DNA of 44,080 bases from Mycobacterium sp. (lineage in GTDB: Bacteria > Actinomycetota > Actinomycetes > Mycobacteriales > Mycobacteriaceae). The notes beneath the pieces were generated by a model that searched no databases, was not told the DNA's origin, and saw only the letters and a program-made list of their open reading frames with translations. Below are positions 35,760 to 41,563 of this stretch, piece by piece. The stretch is from contig NZ_JAOPWB010000281.1 of NCBI RefSeq assembly GCF_025965855.1, positions 1 through 44,080 of the forward strand. Direction: 5' to 3'. The first letter of the stretch is position 1; every line of letters starts with the position of its first letter. Position numbers and translations under genes: made by a program.

Positions 35760-35942
35760 GACAGATTGAAATTTCCGCAGGCCCAGGATACTGCCCATAG
35801 TGCGCCGCACCTGAAATCGGACAAAGACGCACCTGTAGATTTCGACCGACCCAGCAAGGGGGAGAATTTGGTGCACTTGACGGTTGTTCGTGAGAAGCTC
35901 ATCGTGGCTTTCGTCAGTTAAGGCATTCGCGTCATGTGATGT

Positions 35943-37133
35943 TTACGGCCGTTCGTCGCATTGATGGCTGTGATCATGATGACCATCTGCCGGCTCGGGG
36001 GATCCGCCCATCATGCGCAGCATGGGAAGCCCCCCCGTGGTGACGAACCGGGCGATCAGCACTGCCGCGATGACAAGGAACGCAATGTTGAGCCAGGTGG
36101 TGTAATTCCACGAGATCGACGCTTCCATCACCCTGGCGTTGCGCTGCTTTGGAACCAGACCCGTTGCACCGAATAGCAATTCGACGAGGTAACCGGCGGC
36201 GACCATTGCGGCGTAGAAGGTGCCGAGCAGCGTCAGCATCATCCTGGTGCCGTAGTACTTGCGGTAGATGTTCAGAATCGGCAGGATCAGCAGGTCGGCG
36301 TAGATGAATGCGATGACACCGCCGAAGCTGATGCCCCCGTTCCACAGCACCGCGGCCAGCGGCACATTGCCGATCGAGCAGACGAAGGACACGATCGCCA
36401 CGAGCGGTCCCACGATCGGCCCCCACACCGTGGACCAGCCCGGGTGATCGGTCAAAAAGAAGCTCCGCCAAAAGCTTTCGGGTACCCACGCCGCGATGGC
36501 ACCCGCGATCAGCAGGCCCACGACGAGGTCGCGCAGAATCGCCAACCACTCCATGACGAACACGTGCGAGACCGAGGTGAAGCCCTGCGGGGAGAAGAGC
36601 CGTTGCCAAAATGAGCCCTCCTTTTGGATCGACATGTCCATGGCGGCATGGCCTTCCATCGAGCCGGCGATTCCGCGCTCGGCCTGCTCCCGGGCCGCCT
36701 CGACGAGCTGGGACCGCACGAACAGCCGGAACAGGACGGCGAGCACCACGATCATCAGCGGGCCGCCCACGAATTCCGCGGCGGTGAACTGCCAGCCCAT
36801 CAGTAGCGCCAGGATGATGCCCAGCTCAACCACGAGGTTCGTCGAACCGATCTCGAACGCCATCGCAGCGGTGAAGTTGGCACCCTTGCGGAACAGCGAG
36901 CGCGCCAGAGCCACCGCGGCGTAGGAGCACGATGACGACGCCGCTCCCAGCCCGGCCGCCACCGCCAGCGTGCGCGGCCGGTCGTCACCCATCAGGGTCA
37001 CGATCGTCGACCGAGGCACCACGGCCTGCACCACCGCCGACAGGGCGAAGCCCAGGATCAGCGCCCACAGGATTTCCCACGTCATCGACCCCGCCAAGCC
37101 CAGGCCATGACCGATCGCCGCCAGCACCCTCAC
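35943..37133 (-). CDS. UPF0718/ArsP-type membrane permease, probable metal efflux
   Basis: The protein has 396 residues with about eight to ten transmembrane helices. The repeated conserved stretches AAGLGAASSSCSYAAVALARSLF and VSFVCSIGNVPLAAVLWNGG identify the DUF318/ArsP_1 permease family, whose members export copper/zinc or organoarsenicals. The C-terminus carries GHHDHSHQCDERP, a His/Cys-rich tail that could bind metal, and MLRMMGG nearby is Met-rich. GTG 37133 follows GGAGGA. The promoter contains a CsoR/RcnR-like palindrome. It corresponds to H37Rv Rv2963. The substrate is inferred, not shown. Confidence 0.85.
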   Translation of the reverse strand: MRVLAAIGHGLGLAGSMTWEILWALILGFALSAVVQAVVPRSTIVTLMGDDRPRTLAVAAGLGAASSSCSYAAVALARSLFRKGANFTAAMAFEIGSTNLVVELGIILALLMGWQFTAAEFVGGPLMIVVLAVLFRLFVRSQLVEAAREQAERGIAGSMEGHAAMDMSIQKEGSFWQRLFSPQGFTSVSHVFVMEWLAILRDLVVGLLIAGAIAAWVPESFWRSFFLTDHPGWSTVWGPIVGPLVAIVSFVCSIGNVPLAAVLWNGGISFGGVIAFIYADLLILPILNIYRKYYGTRMMLTLLGTFYAAMVAAGYLVELLFGATGLVPKQRNARVMEASISWNYTTWLNIAFLVIAAVLIARFVTTGGLPMLRMMGGSPEPADGHHDHSHQCDERP

Positions 37134-37179
37134 TGAGTCCTCCGCTTCGGTCGTTCGGAGCCGCGTCCGTCAGTCGGTC

Positions 37180-37208
37180 AATCTATACCCCAGGGGGGTA
37201 TAAAGCAA
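37180..37208 (-). promoter_or_regulatory. Permease promoter with CsoR/RcnR-type operator in the spacer
   Basis: TATACCCCAGGGGGGTATA (37184-37202) is an inverted repeat with perfect eight-base arms and a three-base centre. On the minus strand a -35 TTGCTT (37208-37203) and a -10 TAGATT (37185-37180) flank it with a 17-base spacer. The dyad fills that spacer, so a bound repressor would exclude RNA polymerase. Type-2 CsoR/RcnR-family operators have this A/T-flanked C4-G4 form. No regulator gene of that family is in the window. Confidence 0.6.
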
Positions 37209-37477
37209 GGCGGGAGTGGGCCGATTTCGAGGCTCGGGCGGTCCTGGTCCCTAGAATGGCTGCACAATCGGTGCGGGGACTGGGCAAAAAAATATGGACT
37301 GAGAAACCCCGCGTGGCGGTCGGGCCCGCGGCACGGCGTGAACGGGCAAATCGATGAATTTCACTCGCGACATGCGGGTTCGGCGAGCAAATGCCCGACA
37401 CACCGGCGTCGCCACCACTGTCACAGAGGTAACAGCAGGCACACTGGTAACAACAACGACGCCAGGAGGGTATGGCC
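37209..37477. other. Non-coding region upstream of sepIVA
   Basis: With the preceding promoter this is about 340 bases without a gene. It should hold the sepIVA promoter. GGTAACA occurs twice (37428-37434 and 37446-37452), 18 bases apart. AGGAGG (37464-37469) is a strong ribosome site. In M. tuberculosis the large PDIM/PGL lipid locus lies at this junction; here I see no remnant of it and no insertion-sequence ends. Confidence 0.4.
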
Positions 37478-38215
37478 GTGTACCGAGTTTTTGAAGCGCT
37501 GGACGAATTGGGCGCCATCGTCGAAGAGGCGCGCGGCGTGCCAATGACGGCCGGCTGTGTGGTCCCCCGCGGCGACGTGCTGGAGCTGATCGACGACATC
37601 AAGGATGCGATCCCCGGCGAACTGGACGACGCCCAGGACGTGCTCGACGCGCGTGATTCGATGCTGCAGGACGCCAAGTCGCATGCCGAATCCATGGTCT
37701 CCTCGGCGACCACGGAATCGGAGTCGATGCTCAACCACTCCCGTGCCGAGGCGGACCGGCTCCTGTCCGACGCGAAAGCGCAGGCGGACCGGATGGTCAG
37801 CGAGGCGCGCCAGCACAGCGAGCGGATGGTCGGAGAGGCTCGCGAGGAGTCGATTCGCATCGCCACGGCGGCGAAACGCGAGTACGAGGCCAGCGTCGGC
37901 CGCGCCCAGGCCGAAGCCGATCGGCTGATCGAGAACGGCAACATCTCCTACGAGAAGGCCGTGCAGGAGGGCATCAAGGAGCAGCAGCGCCTGGTCTCGC
38001 AGAACGAGGTGGTGCAGGCGGCCAACGCCGAGGCCACCCGCCTCATCGACACCGCGCACGCCGAGGCCGATCGGCTGCGGGGCGAGTGTGACATCTACGT
38101 CGACAACAAGCTCGCCGAGTTCGAGGAGTTCCTCAACGGCACGCTGCGTTCCGTGGGACGCGGTCGCCACCAGCTCCGCACGGCCGCCGGGACCCACGAC
38201 TACGCGACGCGCTAG
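37478..38215 (+). CDS. sepIVA: DivIVA-domain septation factor SepIVA
   Basis: The protein has 245 residues. VYRVFEALDELGAIVEEARGVPMTAGCVVPRG is followed by an almost unbroken coiled coil (about 30-215) rich in Ala, Glu, Arg and Asp with heptads such as AEADRLLSDAKAQADRM. It is the counterpart of H37Rv Rv2927c, whose M. smegmatis homologue SepIVA acts in septum formation and at the membrane precursor-synthesis domain. GTG 37478 is chosen because AGGAGG is eight bases before it; ATG 37472 would be only two bases from the ribosome site. The protein has no transmembrane segment. Confidence 0.9.
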   Translation: MYRVFEALDELGAIVEEARGVPMTAGCVVPRGDVLELIDDIKDAIPGELDDAQDVLDARDSMLQDAKSHAESMVSSATTESESMLNHSRAEADRLLSDAKAQADRMVSEARQHSERMVGEAREESIRIATAAKREYEASVGRAQAEADRLIENGNISYEKAVQEGIKEQQRLVSQNEVVQAANAEATRLIDTAHAEADRLRGECDIYVDNKLAEFEEFLNGTLRSVGRGRHQLRTAAGTHDYATR

Positions 38216-38250
38216 CCCGTCCGCGCCCTTTCATTACTCGCGGGGCGCCG

Positions 38251-38256
38251 TAGGAT
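38251..38256 (+). promoter_or_regulatory. -10 box TAGGAT of the DUF177-rnc operon
   Basis: TAGGAT lies seven bases before the ATG at 38264, predicting a leaderless or near-leaderless message for DUF177-rnc and supporting 38264 as the start. Confidence 0.5.
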
Positions 38257-38263
38257 TTCTTCT

Positions 38264-38863
38264 ATGACGCGGCAGCACAGCACTACAAGGACCCGCCGAG
38301 GAGCGCCACGGCCAGCCGCGCCTATGACGGTGGACATCACCCGGCTGGGGCGGCGTCCGGGCGCGATGGTCACTCTGCGGGAAACCGTGCCCAGCCCGTC
38401 GCGCATCGGACTGGACATGATCGCGATCGACCGGGGCGCCCCGTTGGAACTGGACCTGCAAGTGCAGTCGGTGTCCGAAGGCGTGCTGGTGACCGGAACG
38501 GTGGCTGCGCCCACCCTCGGCGAATGCTCCCGTTGTCTGACGCCGGTCACCGGGAGTGTGCAGGTCGGGTTGACCGAACTGTTCGCCTACCCCGACAGCA
38601 CGACCGAGGCGACCACCGAGGAAGACGAGGTCGGTCACATCGTCGACGACACCATCGACCTGGAGCAGCCCATCGTCGACGCCGTCGGGCTGGAGCTGCC
38701 GTTCGCGCCGGTGTGCACGCCGGATTGCCCGGGGTTGTGCCCCGAATGCGGTGTTGCGCTCGCGGCGGAGCCCGGCCATCACCACGATCGCATCGACCCG
38801 CGGTGGTCCAAGTTGGCCGAGATGTTGCCGTCCGACCCGGACATCCCGGGGGACGAGCGGTGA
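38264..38863 (+). CDS. DUF177 (YceD-like) protein
   Basis: The protein has 199 residues. After a basic Arg/Ala/Pro leader comes the DUF177 domain with [20 protein letters not shown], the C-x-x-C pair [10 protein letters not shown], and a second cluster [14 protein letters not shown]. The cysteines look like a zinc site. In E. coli and plants YceD homologues are needed for 23S rRNA accumulation. In most bacteria the gene precedes rpmF, but here, as in other actinobacteria, it precedes rnc, with a four-base GTGA overlap. It corresponds to H37Rv Rv2926c. Confidence 0.9.
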   Translation: MTRQHSTTRTRRGAPRPAAPMTVDITRLGRRPGAMVTLRETVPSPSRIGLDMIAIDRGAPLELDLQVQSVSEGVLVTGTVAAPTLGECSRCLTPVTGSVQVGLTELFAYPDSTTEATTEEDEVGHIVDDTIDLEQPIVDAVGLELPFAPVCTPDCPGLCPECGVALAAEPGHHHDRIDPRWSKLAEMLPSDPDIPGDER

Positions 38864-39573
38864 GCTCGCGGCAAGCCCTGCTCGATGCGCTCGGGGTCGA
38901 CCTCCCCGACGAGCTGCTCTCACTGGCCGTGACGCACCGCAGCTATGCCTACGAGCACGGCGGGCTGCCGACCAACGAGCGCCTGGAGTTCTTGGGTGAC
39001 GCCGTCTTGGGCCTCATCATCACCGACGAGCTCTACCATCGCCACCCAGATCGATCCGAAGGCGACCTCGCCAAGCTGCGGGCCAGCGTGGTCAACACCC
39101 AGGCGCTGGCCGACGTCGCGCGGAATTTGTCCGAAGGGGGTCTCGGCGTGCATCTATTGCTCGGGCGGGGCGAGGCGAACACCGGCGGGGCCGACAAGTC
39201 GAGCATCCTGGCCGACGGCATGGAATCGCTCCTCGGCGCGATCTACCTGCAGCACGGAATCGACACGTCGCGTGAGGTGATCCTGAGGCTGTTCGGCCCG
39301 CTGCTGGACGCTGCGCCGACGCTGGGAGCCGGTCTGGACTGGAAGACCAGCCTGCAGGAGCTGACCGCGGCGCGTGGCATGGGGGCGCCGTCCTACATGG
39401 TGACCTCCACCGGGCCGGACCACGACAAGGAGTTCACCGCGGTGGTCGTGGTGATGGACACCGAATACGGGTCGGGCATGGGCCGCTCCAAGAAGGAGGC
39501 CGAGCAAAAGGCCGCCGCGGCAACCTGGAAAGCGCTGGAAGTGCTGGACCCCGCGGGGAAAACGTCCGTCTAG
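38860..39573 (+). CDS. rnc: Ribonuclease III
   Basis: Cleaves double-stranded RNA in rRNA and mRNA processing. The protein has 237 residues. The signature [21 protein letters not shown] carries the metal-binding Glu and Asp, and a second acidic site is in [17 protein letters not shown]. The C-terminal double-stranded-RNA-binding domain begins at about residue 163 ([20 protein letters not shown]) and ends [22 protein letters not shown] 38860 overlaps the DUF177 stop. Two copies of a 51-base repeat fill the 119-base gap to mutM. It corresponds to H37Rv Rv2925c. Confidence 0.96.
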   Translation: MSSRQALLDALGVDLPDELLSLAVTHRSYAYEHGGLPTNERLEFLGDAVLGLIITDELYHRHPDRSEGDLAKLRASVVNTQALADVARNLSEGGLGVHLLLGRGEANTGGADKSSILADGMESLLGAIYLQHGIDTSREVILRLFGPLLDAAPTLGAGLDWKTSLQELTAARGMGAPSYMVTSTGPDHDKEFTAVVVVMDTEYGSGMGRSKKEAEQKAAAATWKALEVLDPAGKTSV

Positions 39574-39585
39574 GTCGACGGTGAT

Positions 39586-39691
39586 GATGGTGATGACCCG
39601 CTGCGCCCGGCTTCGCCGCGCTTGCGATCATCACTGGATCGATGGTGATGACCCGCTGCGCCCGGCTTCGCCGCGCTTGCGATCATCACTG
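39586..39691. repeat. Tandem 51-base exact repeat with dyad symmetry upstream of mutM
   Basis: Bases 39586-39636 and 39641-39691 are identical over 51 bases, with a four-base GATC between. Each unit begins GATGGTGATGACCCGC and ends GCGATCATCACTG. GTGATGA and TCATCAC at the ends and GGC/GCC segments inside allow each to form a hairpin. The second copy ends one base before the mutM ATG (39693), so the leader and ribosome-binding region of mutM are made entirely of repeat. It looks like a dispersed mycobacterial hairpin element duplicated in place. Confidence 0.75.
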
Positions 39692-39692
39692 A

Positions 39693-40574
39693 ATGCCCGA
39701 ACTGCCCGAAGTCGAGGTGGTGCGCCGCGGCTTGCAGGCCCGCGTGGTGGGCAAGAAGATCACCGCGGTCCGGGTGCATCATCCGCGCGCGGTGCGCCGC
39801 CACGAGGCCGGGCCCGCCGACCTCACCGCCCGGCTGCTCGACGCGAAGATCACCGGAACCGATCGGCGCGGCAAGTACCTGTGGCTGCTGCTGGACGGTC
39901 CCGACGGCGCGGACACAGCGCTCGTCGTGCACCTCGGCATGAGCGGGCAGATGCTGTTGGGGGAGGTGCCGCGCGCCGACCACGTCCGCATCTCCGCGCT
40001 GCTCGACGACGGGACCGTGCTGAGCTTCGCCGACCAGCGGACGTTCGGGGGGTGGATGCTCGCCGACCTGGTCAGTGTCGACGGCAGCGTGGTTCCGCTG
40101 CCGGTCGCCCACCTGGCGCGTGACCCGCTGGATCCCCGCTTCGACGCCGACGCGGTGGTAAAGGTGTTGCGGCGCAAGCATTCCGAGATCAAACGGCAGC
40201 TCCTCGATCAGCAGGTGGTGTCGGGGATCGGCAACATCTACGCCGACGAGGCGCTGTGGCGGGCCAAGGTGCACGGCGCGCGGGTCGCCGCCACGCTGAC
40301 TCGCCGCCAGCTGATCGCCGTGCTGGACGCCGCCGCCGACGTGATGCGCGACGCGCTGGTCAAGGGCGGCACCTCGTTCGACTCGCTGTACGTCAACGTC
40401 AACGGCGAGTCGGGGTACTTCGACCGGTCCCTGGACGCCTACGGCCGCGAAGGCGAACCCTGCCGGCGCTGCGGCGCGGTGATGCGCCGGGAGAAGTTCA
40501 TGAACCGTTCCTCGTTCTACTGCCCGAGATGCCAGCCGCGGCCCCGTGTTTCGAGTGAGCGTTCAGGGCTTTGA
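39693..40574 (+). CDS. mutM: Formamidopyrimidine-DNA glycosylase
   Basis: Removes 8-oxoguanine and ring-opened purines from DNA. The protein has 293 residues. The N-terminal catalytic [13 protein letters not shown] uses Pro2 as nucleophile and the adjoining glutamate. The helix-two-turn-helix [19 protein letters not shown] is followed by a zinc finger with C-x2-C pairs ([15 protein letters not shown] and [11 protein letters not shown]). The last residues (VSSERSGL) and the TGA stop at 40572-40574 lie inside the dispersed inverted repeat that starts at 40552, so the natural C-terminus has been replaced by repeat-encoded sequence. The ATG has no clear ribosome site because the 51-base repeat abuts it. 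Confidence 0.95.
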   Translation: MPELPEVEVVRRGLQARVVGKKITAVRVHHPRAVRRHEAGPADLTARLLDAKITGTDRRGKYLWLLLDGPDGADTALVVHLGMSGQMLLGEVPRADHVRISALLDDGTVLSFADQRTFGGWMLADLVSVDGSVVPLPVAHLARDPLDPRFDADAVVKVLRRKHSEIKRQLLDQQVVSGIGNIYADEALWRAKVHGARVAATLTRRQLIAVLDAAADVMRDALVKGGTSFDSLYVNVNGESGYFDRSLDAYGREGEPCRRCGAVMRREKFMNRSSFYCPRCQPRPRVSSERSGL

Positions 40575-40647
40575 TTGTGCGTGTGCGGCGGGAATTCGCC
40601 GGCTTTTTCACCACGGGATCACGCTCAAAGCCCTCAACGCACACTCG
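40552..40647. repeat. Long inverted repeat at the mutM 3' end
   Basis: The left arm (40552-40579, CGAGTGAGCGTTCAGGGCTT onward) and the right arm (40620-40647, ending CAACGCACACTCG) pair over 28 bases with about four mismatches, around a loop containing a further GCC/GGC stem. The right arm read in reverse is a 20-base unit AGTGTGCGTTGAGGGCTTTG, the same unit as in the repeats at 9331-9438. It lies downstream of mutM and probably ends its transcription. Confidence 0.65.
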
Positions 40648-40689
40648 ACGGGCCCGCCGGCGCAAAGTCCGCCCGGTAGAAAAGAAGCC

Positions 40690-41103
40690 ATGACGGAACT
40701 GTGGGTGGAACGCACCGGATCGCGCCGCTACACGGGATACAGCTCGCGCGGCGCGCAGGTGCTCATCGGCTCCGACGACGTCGAGGGCGTGTTCACCCCC
40801 GGCGAGCTGCTCAAGATCGCGCTGGCAGCGTGCAGCGGAATGTCCACCGACGAGCCGCTGGCGCGCCGGCTGGGCGACGACTACAAGGCCGTGGTCAAGG
40901 TGTCCGGCGCCGCCGACCGCGAACAGGAACGCTATCCGCTGCTCGAGGAGATTCTCGAGCTGGACATGTCGGGACTCTCCGAGGAGGAGAAGGAGCGCCT
41001 GCTGTTGGTCGCCAACCGGGCGGTCGATCTGGTCTGCACCGTCGGGCGCACGCTCAAATCCGGCACGACCGTCAACTTCGAGATCGTCGATGTCGGAGCC
41101 TGA
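40690..41103 (+). CDS. OsmC/Ohr-family protein
   Basis: The protein has 137 residues. TELWVERTGSRRYTGYSSRG, FTPGELLKIALAACSGMS and NRAVDLVCTVGRTLKSG place the two conserved cysteines (AAC-S and LVC-T) as in the OsmC/Ohr family of thiol-dependent hydroperoxide reductases. A role in organic peroxide detoxification is inferred. ATG 40690 is chosen because sequence upstream is the inverted repeat. The end overlaps acyP by 14 bases, so the two are co-translated. It corresponds to H37Rv Rv2923c. Confidence 0.88.
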   Translation: MTELWVERTGSRRYTGYSSRGAQVLIGSDDVEGVFTPGELLKIALAACSGMSTDEPLARRLGDDYKAVVKVSGAADREQERYPLLEEILELDMSGLSEEEKERLLLVANRAVDLVCTVGRTLKSGTTVNFEIVDVGA

Positions 41104-41383
41104 CGTCCGGCTGACCGCTTGGGTGCGCGGCAGGGTCCAGGGGGTCGGCTTCCGCTGGTGGACCCGCTGCCGGGCGCTCGAGCTCGGCCTCACCGGTTAT
41201 GCCGCCAACCTGGCCGACGGCCGCGTGCTGGTGGTCGCACAGGGACCGCGCGAGGCCGCCGAGAGACTGCTGCAGCTGCTGGAGGGCGGCGCCGCGTCGC
41301 CTTCCCGGCCGGGTCACGTCGACGAGGTGGTCGCTGAATGGTCGGAGCCGCAAGAGCAGTTCAACGGTTTCGTTGAGCGCTGA
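41090..41383 (+). CDS. acyP: Acylphosphatase
   Basis: Small enzyme of 97 residues that hydrolyses acyl phosphates. The signature GRVQGVGFRWWTRCRALELGLTG holds the catalytic Arg of the VQGVGFR loop, and GYAANLADGRVLVVAQG carries the catalytic Asn. ATG 41090 lies inside the OsmC-like gene, a 14-base overlap. It corresponds to H37Rv Rv2922A. A stem-loop follows before smc. Confidence 0.93.
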   Translation: MSEPDVRLTAWVRGRVQGVGFRWWTRCRALELGLTGYAANLADGRVLVVAQGPREAAERLLQLLEGGAASPSRPGHVDEVVAEWSEPQEQFNGFVER

Positions 41384-41394
41384 CACCGCCGGCT

Positions 41395-41416
41395 GTGATA
41401 GCGGCGGCGCTATCAC
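41395..41416 (+). terminator. Intrinsic-type terminator after acyP
   Basis: GTGATAGCG (41395-41403) GCGG CGCTATCAC (41408-41416) is a perfect nine-base stem with a four-base loop, followed by GTTT. It starts 11 bases after the acyP stop and separates that operon from smc. Confidence 0.7.
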
Positions 41417-41549
41417 GTTTCAGAAGGCAACATGGCTTCTCCGAGTGACTGATGTGGCCACTGTGGCCAGTGCGTCCAGCTGTAAACCACAGGCATATTT
41501 CGGGCAGGCCGACACTCCTCGGTGAAGCTGACCCTGGCGACTTGAGCGG

Positions 41550-41555
41550 TAGTCT
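41550..41555 (+). promoter_or_regulatory. -10 box TAGTCT of smc
   Basis: TAGTCT lies eight bases before the GTG at 41564, with no Shine-Dalgarno sequence between. Near-leaderless transcription of smc is likely. Confidence 0.45.
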
Positions 41556-41563
41556 GGCACGCC

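Noticed and set aside
35739-35921. Small 60-codon frame between purU and the permease
   Set aside because: It starts inside the purU palindrome, has no ribosome site and resembles no family.
39586-39691. Possible CRISPR array
   Set aside because: Only two copies with a four-base spacer; no spacer diversity, and no cas genes in the window.
41455-41472. TGTGGCCACTGTGGCCAGTG near smc as an operator
   Set aside because: It is a short repeat of the self-complementary TGGCCA; its distance from the smc start and lack of a promoter around it give no support.
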